Below are positions 51,505 to 60,178 of a stretch of DNA of 64,000 nt, in pieces (the stretch's first letter is position 1; every line of letters starts with the position of its first letter). Source of the stretch: Streptomyces sp. CBMA123 (GTDB lineage Bacteria > Actinomycetota > Actinomycetes > Streptomycetales > Streptomycetaceae); assembly GCF_014596465.1 (NCBI RefSeq), contig NZ_MECK01000024.1, positions 1 to 64,000 on the forward strand. The letters run 5' to 3'. A program made the translations under genes and the position numbers. The notes under the pieces are model-generated. The model searched no databases. It was not told the DNA's origin and saw only the letters and a program-made list of their open reading frames with translations.

Positions 51505-52185
51505 ATGGCACCGAGCAGCGCGAACCCCCCGGGACGGCTCCGGCGCGACGCGCAGCGCAACCGGGACCTCCTGCTCGCCGCCGCCCGTGAGATGTTCTCC
51601 CGGCACGGCCTCGACGTCCCGCTGGACCAGATCGCCAAGGAGGCCGGCGTCGGCAACGCCACCCTCTACCGGCACTTCCCGACCCGCGAGGCCCTGATCG
51701 CCGAGGTGTTCGCGGACGCCGGGGCCGGACTGGCCACCGCCGGACAGGAGGCGCTCGCCGCCGAGGACGCCTGGACCGGCCTGGAACGCTACTTCGAGCG
51801 GATCTTCGAACTCGTCGCCGCCGACCGGGGCATCAACGACCTGGTCACCCAGGCCATCCCGAGCATCCCCGGCATGATCGAGATCAGCCGCGGCCACGCC
51901 GCCACCGTCGGCTCCCTCATCGCCCGCGCCCAGGACCAGGGCACCATGCGGCGCGACGTGGTCACCATGGACCTGCTGTTCCTGCTCGGCCCGCTCTGCC
52001 GCGCCCTGCCCGCCACCACCGAACTGCGCCCCGACCTGTGGCGCCGCTACCTCGCCCTGCTGCTGGACGGCTTCCGCGCCCAGGCCACCCACCCGCTGCC
52101 TGTCCCGCCGATCGGCGAGGAGCACCTGGACCGGATGTTCGCAGACCTGTGGGAGGCGCAGGCGCCGGAGCCGCCCGAGGCCTGA
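51505..52185 (+). CDS. TetR-family transcriptional regulator
   Basis: 226 residues. N-terminal TetR helix-turn-helix: RDLLLAAAREMFSRHGLDVPLDQIAKEAGVGNATLYRHFPTREAL. The C-terminal ligand domain is about 150 residues. TAGGGT (51493-51498) lies 6 bases before ATG 51505, so the mRNA is leaderless. No clear target gene is divergent; the upstream 400 bases are empty. Confidence 0.92.
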   Translation: MAPSSANPPGRLRRDAQRNRDLLLAAAREMFSRHGLDVPLDQIAKEAGVGNATLYRHFPTREALIAEVFADAGAGLATAGQEALAAEDAWTGLERYFERIFELVAADRGINDLVTQAIPSIPGMIEISRGHAATVGSLIARAQDQGTMRRDVVTMDLLFLLGPLCRALPATTELRPDLWRRYLALLLDGFRAQATHPLPVPPIGEEHLDRMFADLWEAQAPEPPEA

Positions 52186-52370
52186 CCCGCCCGAGGCCCG
52201 ATCCGTCCGAGGCCCGATCCGCCCTGGGCGCGGCCGGCATCAGGGACGCGTACGGAACACCGGGCGGCGCGTCAGAGCCGTGTCAACGGGCCGGAGCGGA
52301 CGGCGGCGGACCGCTTTGCTGAGGTGACCCGCCACGGTAGGGCGGCGCGAACGGAGAGGCAGGGAGGGCC

Positions 52371-52895
52371 ATGTCGGACCCGGGTACGGACGAAGGCCGG
52401 ATCGTGGTCGGCATCAGCGGCTCGCTCGGCAGCCTCGCCGCCCTGCACCACGCGGTGGCCGAAGCCCGGCGGACGGACGTCGAGGTGCTCGCGGTGCTGT
52501 GCTGGACTCCGCCGGGCGAGGAACTCGGGTACCGCCGCACGGTCTGCCCGCCCGTGGTCGACGCCGGCCGCGACGCCGCCGTCGCCCGGTTGCGGCAGGC
52601 GCTCGACGAGGCCTTCGCCGGGGGCTACGCGGGAGTTCGGCTGCGCTGCCAGGCCATGCGCGGGGAGACCGCCCACACCCTGCTGCGCTGCGCGGACCGG
52701 CCGGGCGACGTCCTGGTGCTCGGCGCCGGCCGCGAACGCGGCTGCCTCTCCCGGCTGATCCGGCCGTCGATCGCCGCCTACTGCGTCCGGCACGCGACCT
52801 GCCCGGTGCTCACCGTGCCGCGCCCGCCACTGCAGCGGGACCTGGACGCGCTGGAGCGCGGGCACGGGCTGGGCGACCTGGTCACGGGGAACTGA
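52371..52895 (+). CDS. Universal stress protein (UspA fold)
   Basis: 174 residues. Starts with the nucleotide-binding strand IVVGISGSLGSLAALHHAVAEA, and ends with VLVLGAGRERGCLSRLIRPSIAAYCVRHATCPVLTVP, the UspA phosphate loop and last strand. Contains a WTPPGEELGYRRTVCPP insert shared with the second Usp at 61639, so the two are paralogues. Role inferred: stress-related ATP- or ligand-binding protein. The C-terminus has a 20-residue extension. Confidence 0.85.
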   Translation: MSDPGTDEGRIVVGISGSLGSLAALHHAVAEARRTDVEVLAVLCWTPPGEELGYRRTVCPPVVDAGRDAAVARLRQALDEAFAGGYAGVRLRCQAMRGETAHTLLRCADRPGDVLVLGAGRERGCLSRLIRPSIAAYCVRHATCPVLTVPRPPLQRDLDALERGHGLGDLVTGN

Positions 52896-52924
52896 GCTGC
52901 CGGGCAGGCCGGTTGGACGGGCGG

Positions 52925-53638
52925 CTACGCGAGGCCGGCCGCCCGGGCGAGGACGGCGGCGGTCTGCCGGCCGGCCGCCACGGTGGCGGGGTCGGTCGCG
53001 GGCAGGCAGCGGCCGGCCTCCGGGCTGTAGGTGGTCATCACCACGCCGGCGTGGTCGGTGGGGAGTTCGAGCAGCTCGGCGGTCGGCAGGACGGCGTGCA
53101 GCTGATGGGTGAGCTCGGCGGGCACCACGTCGTCCGCCGTGCCCAGCACCAGCCGGATCGGCACCGGGGAGGGGCCGGCGGCCAGCAGGTCGAGCGGGCT
53201 GTCGCCGGTGGTCGCGGCTGGACGGCCGTAGGCGGAGGCGATGCCGACGGCGGCGGTGGGGCGCAGCTCGGCCGGGGTGTCCGGGTGGGTGGCCACCGCG
53301 ACGGCCTCCCGGCCGCCGAGCGACCAGCCGGCCAGCACGAAGCGCTCCGGATCCCCGCCGTACGCGGCGGCGTTGCGGCGGGCGAAGGCGAGCGAGGCGA
53401 GCAGTTCGGCGCGGCCGCCGTCCTCCCGGTCGGAGCGCCAGTCCGGGACGAGCACCAACAGGCCCAGCCCGGCGGCCTCCTGGGCGACGGTGTGCAGCAC
53501 GTCGCGCTCGTCGGGCCCGGAGCCGTGCCACAGCAGGACGACCGGGGCGGGCCCGGCGGTGGCGGCGGAGGTCGGGCGGTGGACGTCCAACAGCCGTCCG
53601 TCCGCGTACGGAACGGTCTCCGGTCGGGTGTTCGTCAT
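52925..53638 (-). CDS. Alpha/beta hydrolase (dienelactone-hydrolase-like)
   Basis: 237 residues from ATG 53638 (GGAGG about 10 bases upstream). PVVLLWHGSGPDERDV is the oxyanion loop, VLAGWSLGGREAVAVA the nucleophile elbow (Ser in GWSLG), VLGTADDVVP the acid Asp and TDHAGVVMTT the catalytic His. The size is typical of small esterases. Substrate unknown. Convergent with the Usp gene. Confidence 0.87.
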   Translation of the reverse strand: MTNTRPETVPYADGRLLDVHRPTSAATAGPAPVVLLWHGSGPDERDVLHTVAQEAAGLGLLVLVPDWRSDREDGGRAELLASLAFARRNAAAYGGDPERFVLAGWSLGGREAVAVATHPDTPAELRPTAAVGIASAYGRPAATTGDSPLDLLAAGPSPVPIRLVLGTADDVVPAELTHQLHAVLPTAELLELPTDHAGVVMTTYSPEAGRCLPATDPATVAAGRQTAAVLARAAGLA

Positions 53639-53685
53639 GCCGGGTTCGCCTCCGGTTCGATGCATGATCACGGAGCTGGTACTGT

Positions 53686-53840
53686 ACTTCCTGTCGCGAG
53701 GGAGACGATCCCTCGTCAGGCGTCAGTGGTGCTACCAGAGCACGTCCTACTTTCAGTAGGAAGAGTCCGTGCGATCCGGGCCTGGCGCTCCAAGGTCGGG
53801 CGGGGTCCGGCACCTTCACGGGTGTCGGGCCCCGTTCGCG
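53686..53840 (+). ncRNA. Candidate structured small RNA, copy 1
   Basis: Promoter-like TTCGAT (53656-53661), 18-base spacer, TACTGT (53680-53685). Then four hairpins: CGAGGGA/TCCCTCG (53697-53715), GTGCT/AGCAC (53729-53743), CCTACT/AGTAGG (53746-53760) and a 13-bp G+C-rich hairpin (53802-53833, two G-T wobbles) followed by TTCGCGTTTC, which looks like a terminator. A 31-codon frame (ATG 53664 to TAG after SYFQ) also runs through the first part. I do not recognise a known family. Confidence 0.5.
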
Positions 53841-53955
53841 TTTCCCGGGCCGCCCCGTCCGCATCTCCCGGCCCCGTCCGCGTTTCCAGGGTCGTGGCCA
53901 GGGCGGGCCGGGGGATGGTTCGTGGTTGGGTGCATGGGCGTTGAGCTGCTAGTGT

Positions 53956-54110
53956 TCTTCCTGTCGCGAGGGAGACGATCCCTCGTCAGGCGTCAGTGGT
54001 GCTACCAGAGCACGTCCTACTTTCAGTAGGAAGAGTCCGTGCGATCCGGGCCTGGCGCTCCAAGGTCGGGCGGGGTCCGGCACCTTCACGGGTGTCGGGC
54101 CCCGTTCGCG
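53956..54110 (+). ncRNA. Candidate structured small RNA, copy 2
   Basis: Same architecture as copy 1: TTGGGT (53926-53931), 18-base spacer, TAGTGT (53950-53955), then the same four hairpins shifted by 270 bases, ending in the terminator-like stem at 54072-54103. The promoter-like elements are kept while the spacer between them has diverged. The short frame starts at ATG 53934 here and has conservative changes (MGVELLVFFL against MITELVLYFL). Confidence 0.5.
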
Positions 54111-54156
54111 TTTCCCGGGCCGCGCCGTCCGCGTTTCCCGGGCGGGGCCGGGAAGT

Positions 54157-55002
54157 TCAGGACGGCTGGCGATCGGAGCCCAGTTCGCGGGAGATCCGCA
54201 GGCCGACCTGGGCGACGACCGGGCCGAGGGCGCGGACCCGGGCCGCGGTCATCCGGGAGGTGAGGCCGGAGACGGACAGTGCGGCCGTCACCTCGCCGGT
54301 GTGGTCGAAGATCGGCGCGGCCACGCACCGCACTTCGGGTTCGTTCTCCCGGTCGTCGATCGAGTAGCCGCGGGCACGGATCCGGGCGAGTTCGGCGCGC
54401 AGCCTGGTCTCGTCCGCGATGGTCCAGGCGGTGACCGGGCGCAGTCCGGCCGCGACCACCTCGGTGACGGCCTCCTCGGGCAGCCAGGAGAGGATCGCCT
54501 TGCCGGTGGCGGTGCAGTAGGCGGGTGCCCGGCTGCCGACCCGGGAGGCCATCCGGACGTTGGTCTCGTCCTCGACCTTGTCCAGGTAGACGATGCCGGG
54601 CGACTGCCAGACGGTCAGGTGGACGGTCTCGCCGGCCTCGCGCTGGAGCCGGCGCAGGTGTTCGGCGGCGACGCTGCGCAGGTCGAGGGTGGTCAGGTAG
54701 GCCTGGCCGAGCCGGAGCGCGCCGTGGCCGAGGCGGAACCAGCCGGTCTCGCGGTCCCGTTCGAGCAGGTGCTCGTCGAGCAGGGGGCCGGCCAGCCGGA
54801 GCACCGTGCTCTTGTTGAGGCCCAGGGCGTCGGCGAGTTGGGCGAGCGGGACGCCGCGTCCGTCGCCGTGCTCCCGGACGTGGCCGAGGACGGCGAGGGC
54901 GCGGCGCAGCGAGGAGGACTGGTTGCGTTCGGTCGTGGGCTTCGCCGCCGACGCGGCCGAGTCGGGTGCCTGCGCGGGCTTCTTGGGCGACGTCTCCGTC
55001 AT
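54157..55002 (-). CDS. IclR-family transcriptional regulator
   Basis: 281 residues. A 30-residue polar N-terminal extension precedes the winged helix (VPLAQLADALGLNKSTVLRLAGPLLDE). Effector domain: APAYCTATGKAILSWLPEE and CVAAPIFDHTGEVTAALSVSG. Divergent from the sugar ABC importer, which it probably controls through the ACAACGTTGT palindrome at 55102-55111. Confidence 0.9.
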   Translation of the reverse strand: MTETSPKKPAQAPDSAASAAKPTTERNQSSSLRRALAVLGHVREHGDGRGVPLAQLADALGLNKSTVLRLAGPLLDEHLLERDRETGWFRLGHGALRLGQAYLTTLDLRSVAAEHLRRLQREAGETVHLTVWQSPGIVYLDKVEDETNVRMASRVGSRAPAYCTATGKAILSWLPEEAVTEVVAAGLRPVTAWTIADETRLRAELARIRARGYSIDDRENEPEVRCVAAPIFDHTGEVTAALSVSGLTSRMTAARVRALGPVVAQVGLRISRELGSDRQPS

Positions 55003-55101
55003 GGGTCCGTTCCCTGGTCCGGGTTCTGCGGGTGTTCCCCCGCTGGTCGGCGGCGGTTGTCAGAACGTACCCCTTCGGGCCCGGATCATCGCATCCTCGA
55101 T

Positions 55102-55111
55102 ACAACGTTGT
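55102..55111. promoter_or_regulatory. Palindrome in the iclR-importer intergenic region
   Basis: ACAACGTTGT is a perfect 10-bp palindrome, flanked by TGCAGTGCA, about 100 bases from the iclR start and 219 bases before the importer start. AT-richer than its surroundings; plausible IclR operator or part of it. Confidence 0.5.
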
Positions 55112-55329
55112 GCAGTGCAAAACTTCGTGAACCGCCTCTTGTTGGGGCCGATCGCCCCCGCCTAACGTCCCTGCCATCGAGCAGGCGGCGTCGCCCACCC
55201 GAGGCGCTGCGCCCTGCCGTCACCCCCATCACCCACCCACCATCGGCCCCGGTCAGGGCCTGCTTCGACGCGCCCGTCCGCAGCGGCCCGCGTCTCGGCG
55301 GCAGCTGTCGGGAGGGGAGGTCTCCACCC

Positions 55330-56640
55330 ATGCGACTCACCAGTCGGGCCGCCGCCGCGGCCGTGCTCGCCGCCGGCTGCCTCGCCGCCACGGCCTGCGC
55401 CCCGGGCACCGCCGCACCGGCCGGCGACAAGGCCGCCGACGACCGGAGCGGCACCGTGCAGGTGTGGCTGTACAACGAGGCGGGCAACGCGGCCAAGGAG
55501 GCCGTGGTCACCAAGGCCGTCAACGAGTTCCAGGCCTCCCACCAGGGCGTCACCGTCAAGGTCAGCTACATCGACACCGACGCCTCGGCCCGCGCCGCCA
55601 AGATGAAGGGGGCCTTCAACGACCCCGACAGCGCCCCCGACCTGGTCGAGTTCGGCAACACCGACCTGCCCGGCTACGTCGCCGCCGGCGGCCTCGCCGA
55701 CATCGGCGCCGAGCTGGACAGGTGGCAGGACAAGGGCGACCTCGACCCGGCGATCGCGAGGACCGCGGTGGTCGACGGCAGGACCTACGGCCTGCCGTGG
55801 TGGGTCGGGGTGCGCGCCCTCTACTACCGCACCGACCTGTTCACCGAGGCCGGGCTCAACCCGCCGGCCTCGTACGCCGAACTGGTCGCCGCCGGCCGGC
55901 GGATCCACGCCGCGCACCCGGACACCTTCGGCATCGCGGTCGGCGGCAAGTACACCTTCGGTGCGCTGCCCTTCGTCTGGGACGGGGGCGGCGACATCGC
56001 CGCGAAGAGCGGCTCGGCCTTCAAGGCCGCCATCGACTCGCCCGCCTCCCAGGCCGGGATCAAGCGCTACACCGACCTGTTCGGCCCGGACGGCTGCCCC
56101 GCCCAGCAGTGCGCGGACCTGACCGGCGGCAAGACCGTCGACCTGTTCGCGGCCGGGAAGTCGGCGATGGCGATCCTGGTCAACTCCAACCGCGGCAAGG
56201 TGGACGCGGGCGCGGTCAAGGGCAAGTACGGGGTGGTGCCGCTGCCGGGGGAGAAGGCCGGTTCGATCGCCCCTGCATTCGCGGGCGGGAACAACCTCGG
56301 GGTGATGAAGGCGGCCAAGCACCGGACCCTGGCCGTCGAGTTCGCCGAACTGCTGGCGAGTCCGGCGTACCAGGAGCAGATGTACGACGCGATGGGCAAC
56401 CTGCCGACGCTCACGTCCGTCAGCGGCAAGGTCGGGGCGAAGGACGCCTTCCTGAAGCCGTTCACCGACACCATCGCGGCCGGCACCCGCTTCGTGCCGC
56501 TCGACCAGGCGTGGGCGCAGATCGACGCCCAGTCGGTGATCCCGACCATGCTGCAGCAGGTCGTCACCGGCAAGGCGGACGTGGCCAAGGCCTCGGCCGA
56601 CGCCGCGGCGCAGATCAACTCGGCCTTCGCCGCGCGCTGA
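55330..56640 (+). CDS. ABC importer sugar-binding lipoprotein (family 1 solute-binding protein)
   Basis: 436 residues from ATG 55330 (GGAGGGGAGG upstream). Lipoprotein signal: MRLTSRAAAAAVLAAGCLAATAC, with the lipid Cys near residue 22. Solute-binding features: GTVQVWLYNEAG start, VKVSYIDTD, DSAPDLVEFGNTDLPGYVAAGGL, GLPWWVGVRALYYRTDLF and FAGGNNLGVMKAAKH. These belong to carbohydrate ABC systems. First gene of binding protein - permease - permease; no ATPase gene is present, so a shared MsiK-type ATPase probably energises it. The sugar is unknown. Confidence 0.9.
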   Translation: MRLTSRAAAAAVLAAGCLAATACAPGTAAPAGDKAADDRSGTVQVWLYNEAGNAAKEAVVTKAVNEFQASHQGVTVKVSYIDTDASARAAKMKGAFNDPDSAPDLVEFGNTDLPGYVAAGGLADIGAELDRWQDKGDLDPAIARTAVVDGRTYGLPWWVGVRALYYRTDLFTEAGLNPPASYAELVAAGRRIHAAHPDTFGIAVGGKYTFGALPFVWDGGGDIAAKSGSAFKAAIDSPASQAGIKRYTDLFGPDGCPAQQCADLTGGKTVDLFAAGKSAMAILVNSNRGKVDAGAVKGKYGVVPLPGEKAGSIAPAFAGGNNLGVMKAAKHRTLAVEFAELLASPAYQEQMYDAMGNLPTLTSVSGKVGAKDAFLKPFTDTIAAGTRFVPLDQAWAQIDAQSVIPTMLQQVVTGKADVAKASADAAAQINSAFAAR

Positions 56641-56762
56641 ACCGCGCGCTGAACCGCGCCCTGACAGCCGTGCGCGGGCAGCCGTGCGCTGACACCCGCG
56701 CCCTGACCGTTGTGTGCGGAGACCCGCGCACCGACCCGCCGATCAGAGAGCAGGTCCCGCAC

Positions 56763-57740
56763 GTGTCCGCATCCACCACGACCGCCCCGCCGGCGCCGCC
56801 TTCCCCGCGGCGCCGTGGGGGCAGGGCGCCGGCCGCACCCCCGGGCGGCCGGCGCCGCAGGCCCCCGCTGTTGCTGCTCCTGCCGGCCGCGGTCATCCTG
56901 ATCCCGCTGGTCGCCTACCCGGTCTACCAGCTCGGGCTGCTGTCCGTGCTGGACTTCGGGCAGGCCCAGGCCTCCGGCGGCGTCCCGACCTCCTTCGTCG
57001 GCTTCGGCAACTACGCGAAGATCCTGGAGGACGGCCAGTTCTGGACGGTGCTGCTGCAGACCGTCGGCTTCGCCGGGTTCTGCGTGGTCGCCACCCTGGC
57101 CGTCGGCGCGACCCTCGCGGTGCTGCTGACCAGGGTCGGCCGCTGGCCGCGGCTGGTGCTGACCACGGCGGCGATGGCCGCCTGGGCGGCGCCCGCGATG
57201 ACCGGTTCGACGGTGTGGAGCTTCCTGTTCGACACCAACCTCGGGCTGGTCAACCACACCCTGGTGAAGCTCGGGCTGAGCGGCTTCCACGAGTTCAACT
57301 GGTTCTACGACACGTGGACGGCGTTCCTGATCGTCGGCGCCGTGGTGGTCTGGCACTCCTACCCGTTCGTGATGGTCACCCTCTACGCGGGCATCCGCGC
57401 CATCCCGGAGGAGATCATGGAGGCCGCCGCGCTGGACGGAGCCGGCACCTGGACCACCTTCCGCCGGATCACCGCGCCGATGCTGCGGCCGATCCTGACC
57501 ATCGTGGTGATCCAGTCGGTGATCTGGGACTTCAAGGTCTTCACCCAGATCTACGTCATGACCGAGGGCGGCGGCATCGCCGGCCAGAACCTGGTGCTCA
57601 ACGTGTACGCGTACCAGAAAGCGTTCGCCTCCTCGCAGTACGGGCTGGGCGCGGCGATCGGTGTGATCATGCTGCTGATCCTGGTGGTCCCGACGGTCCT
57701 GTACATCCGCACCCTGCGACGGACGGGGAACGAACTGTGA
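56763..57740 (+). CDS. Sugar ABC transporter permease (MalF/UgpA-like)
   Basis: 325 residues from GTG 56763. A Pro/Arg-rich N-terminal tail of 35 residues, six spans, and the EAA motif EEIMEAAALDGAGTWTTFRRITAPML that contacts the ATPase. Starts about 120 bases after the binding-protein stop; this gap is filled with short GCGCGCTGAACC direct repeats. Overlaps the next permease (GTGA). Confidence 0.92.
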   Translation: MSASTTTAPPAPPSPRRRGGRAPAAPPGGRRRRPPLLLLLPAAVILIPLVAYPVYQLGLLSVLDFGQAQASGGVPTSFVGFGNYAKILEDGQFWTVLLQTVGFAGFCVVATLAVGATLAVLLTRVGRWPRLVLTTAAMAAWAAPAMTGSTVWSFLFDTNLGLVNHTLVKLGLSGFHEFNWFYDTWTAFLIVGAVVVWHSYPFVMVTLYAGIRAIPEEIMEAAALDGAGTWTTFRRITAPMLRPILTIVVIQSVIWDFKVFTQIYVMTEGGGIAGQNLVLNVYAYQKAFASSQYGLGAAIGVIMLLILVVPTVLYIRTLRRTGNEL

Positions 57741-58618
57741 GCACGGTGACGACCGTTCGGCGCCGGCCCGGCAACCTCCGGGCCCGGTGGCGGCTCGCCG
57801 CCAACACCGGCGCAATCGTGCTGGCGGCGGTCACCGCCTTCCCGATCTTCTGGATGGTGCTGTCGGCCTTCAAGCCCAAGGGCGAGGTGCAGTCGCTGGA
57901 TCCGAGGCCCTGGACCGCCCACCCCACGCTGGAGAGCTTCCGGCAGGTGCTCAGCGTGGACGGCTTCGGCCGGTACTTCGTGAACAGCCTGGTGGTCGCG
58001 CTGTCGGTGGTGGTGCTCTCGGCGGTGGTGGTGTTCCTGGCGGCCGTGGCGGTGACCAGGTTCAGGTTCCGCTTCCGCACCACGATCATGGTGATGTTCC
58101 TGATCGCCCAGATGATCCCGGTCGAGGCGCTGACCATCCCGCTGTTCTTCATGTTCCGCGACGCCGGCCGGTTCGCTCCGGGCATCGGGCTGAACACCCT
58201 GGCCTCGCTGGTGCTGGTGCAGTTGGCGTTCTCGCTGCCGTTCGGGATCTGGATGATGCGCGGCTTCGTCGCGGCCGTCCCGGTCTCGATCGAGGAGGCC
58301 GCGCAGATCGACGGGGCGAGCCGGACCCGCATCCTGTGGCGGATCCTGCTGCCGCTGGTGGCCCCGGGCCTGGCCGCGACCAGCGTGTTCTCCTTCATCG
58401 CGGCGTGGAACGACTTCGTCTTCGCCAAGACCTTCATCATCAGTGCCACCCAGAACCAGACGCTGCCCTCGGCTCTCCTGGTGTTCTTCAAGCCGGACGA
58501 GAACGACTGGGGCGGGATCATGGCGGCGTCCACCCTGATGACGGTGCCGGTGCTGGTGTTCTTCATCGCGGTGCAGCGGAGGCTGGTGTCCGGGCTGGCG
58601 GGCGCGGTCAAGGACTGA
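57737..58618 (+). CDS. Sugar ABC transporter permease (MalG/UgpE-like)
   Basis: 293 residues from GTG 57737, overlapping the previous stop. Six spans; EAA motif SIEEAAQIDGASRTRILWRILLPL; typical AFPIFWMVLSAFKPKGE start and AAWNDFVFAKTFI late segment. Completes the membrane part of the importer. The next gene is convergent. Confidence 0.92.
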   Translation: MSTVTTVRRRPGNLRARWRLAANTGAIVLAAVTAFPIFWMVLSAFKPKGEVQSLDPRPWTAHPTLESFRQVLSVDGFGRYFVNSLVVALSVVVLSAVVVFLAAVAVTRFRFRFRTTIMVMFLIAQMIPVEALTIPLFFMFRDAGRFAPGIGLNTLASLVLVQLAFSLPFGIWMMRGFVAAVPVSIEEAAQIDGASRTRILWRILLPLVAPGLAATSVFSFIAAWNDFVFAKTFIISATQNQTLPSALLVFFKPDENDWGGIMAASTLMTVPVLVFFIAVQRRLVSGLAGAVKD

Positions 58619-58651
58619 CGCCCGGCGGCCGGGCCGGGGCGGCCCGGGGGA

Positions 58652-59257
58652 TCAGGAGACGAAGCCGATGACCCCGTACTCCTCGAACTCCCCTGCCGTG
58701 CGCAGCCATCCGGCGACCTCCTGGACGGCCGCGGCCACCTCGCGGTCCAACTCCGGGGCGAGGCCCTCGCGTTCGGCCCGCTCGAACTGGCGCAGGGCCT
58801 CCCGGCACCGCTCGGACGACCACTCACCGCAGGACAGTTCGGGGCCGTAGGGCAGACCGGCGGGGAAGGCGCTGCCGTAGTGGAAGTCCGAGAGCGAGAC
58901 GGCGGTGACGCCGTACGCGCGCAGGCCGTCGTCGACCTCGTCCAGCCAGAGGCCGCGGAAGGGGCCGAAGGAGCGGTTGTCCAGGACCGTCGCGTCCGTT
59001 CCGCACAGGCGGCGGTAGGCGTAGCGGTACTGGAAGGCGTGTTCCTCCTCGTACGGGCCGCCGTACACCACCGCGCGCATCGCCTCGCGGGCGGTGGGGG
59101 CGCCGTCCTCGATCTGGTCGGCGAACTCCTGGTCGGCGTAGTCCAGGTCGGCGTCGAAGTACCGGAGGGCGTCCTGGAGTACGGCCTCGTCGGCGCAGCC
59201 GGCCAGGGTGTGCTTGTCGGCGATACGGGTCAGGTAGGTGGTCAGGAAGGAACTCAT
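58652..59257 (-). CDS. Conserved hypothetical protein
   Basis: 201 residues, soluble and acidic. Visible pattern: ADEAVLQDALRYFDADLDYADQE, REAMRAVVYGGPYEEEHAFQYRYAYRRLCG, and a final GWLRTAGEFEEYGVIGFV. It looks like a streptomycete family of unknown function (possibly DUF7691). No catalytic motif seen. Start ATG 59257 has no strong ribosome site. Confidence 0.7.
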   Translation of the reverse strand: MSSFLTTYLTRIADKHTLAGCADEAVLQDALRYFDADLDYADQEFADQIEDGAPTAREAMRAVVYGGPYEEEHAFQYRYAYRRLCGTDATVLDNRSFGPFRGLWLDEVDDGLRAYGVTAVSLSDFHYGSAFPAGLPYGPELSCGEWSSERCREALRQFERAEREGLAPELDREVAAAVQEVAGWLRTAGEFEEYGVIGFVS

Positions 59258-59291
59258 GAGGTCACCGTAGCGACCGTGACGGACAGTCGGC

Positions 59292-60041
59292 TCAGGCGGC
59301 CTCGATCTCGTCGGAGGGGACGGCGACCAGGACGAACTCCGCTCCGGCGTCGTCCCGGACGAGGGCCGAGCGGCCGAAGGGCGTCGGTGCGGGCCCGGTG
59401 CGGACGGTGCCGCCGAGGGCGCGCAGGGTGTCCGTGGCGCGGTCGGTGTCCGCCGTCCCGAAATGGGTGAGCCAGCCGGGGGCGCCCGCGGGCGGGGCGG
59501 CGGGGCCGATGCTGCAGGCGGGCAGGCCGGCGACCCGGGCGAGGGTGTGGCCCGATCTCGGGCGGTCGTAGCCGTAGCCGAAGACGCGGCGGTAGAAGGC
59601 GCGGGCGGCGTCCGGGTCGGGGGAGAGGTGCTCGTTCCAGGTGAGGGTGCCGGGTTCGTCGACCAGCCCGGCGCCCTCGACGGGGTCGCCCTGCCAGAGT
59701 CCGAACACCGCGCCGAGGGGGTCGACGGCGAGTGCGGCCCGGCCCTGGTCGGGCACCCGGTACGGCTCGCGGGCGATCCGGCCGCCGGCGGCCCGGACGG
59801 CGGCCACGGTACGGCGCAGGTCGCGGCAGGCGAGGTGGGTGGTCCAGCCGGCCGGCTCCGGGGCGGCGCCGATCGCGGCGACCTGCGCGCCGTGCCGGGT
59901 GGCGACCGCCTCGGCGGGGCCGGTCGGGACGAACTCCCAGCCGAACAGCGTGCCGTAGAAGCGCTGCGCCCGGGGGAGGTCCGGGGTGGTCAGGACGGTC
60001 CAGCAGGGGACGCCCTCGTGGTACCTGCCCGCCTTCGGCAT
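59292..60041 (-). CDS. VOC-family protein with two glyoxalase-like domains
   Basis: 249 residues from ATG 60041, chosen for CAGGAGG 5 bases upstream over the longer frame from 60092. Two VOC repeats: residues 7-120 (PCWTVLTTPDLPRAQRFYGTLFGWEF ... PLGAVFGLWQ) and 130-245 (GTLTWNEHLSPDPDAARAFYRRVFGYGY ... DDAGAEFVLV). VOC proteins include glyoxalases, dioxygenases and resistance proteins; the activity cannot be chosen. It is divergent in promoter region from nothing and lies downstream of alkB on the same strand. Confidence 0.85.
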   Translation of the reverse strand: MPKAGRYHEGVPCWTVLTTPDLPRAQRFYGTLFGWEFVPTGPAEAVATRHGAQVAAIGAAPEPAGWTTHLACRDLRRTVAAVRAAGGRIAREPYRVPDQGRAALAVDPLGAVFGLWQGDPVEGAGLVDEPGTLTWNEHLSPDPDAARAFYRRVFGYGYDRPRSGHTLARVAGLPACSIGPAAPPAGAPGWLTHFGTADTDRATDTLRALGGTVRTGPAPTPFGRSALVRDDAGAEFVLVAVPSDEIEAA

Positions 60042-60178
60042 CCCGGCCTCCTGGTCGCTGCGCTCCTGGCCCCCGGCAGCCGCACCCGCCACGCCGCCTC
60101 AGCCGCCCCGCCGGTCCATGCGGCAGCCTCCTCACCCGTCAGGCTGCGCGCCCGGTCGGTGCGTGGCAAACGGGGGGC

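Larger units (their letters stand above)
53672..54123. repeat. Tandem duplication with 270-bp period, 166 bp identical
   Basis: 53688-53853 and 53958-54123 are identical base for base. Similarity continues upstream (GAGCTGnTAnTGTnCTTC) and downstream with scattered changes. The duplication fills the gap between an alpha/beta hydrolase and an IclR gene. No transposase or terminal inverted repeats are visible. Confidence 0.95.

Noticed and set aside
53672-54123. CRISPR array or insertion sequence
   Set aside because: Only two copies, 270-bp period, no regular short spacers, no transposase and no terminal inverted repeats.
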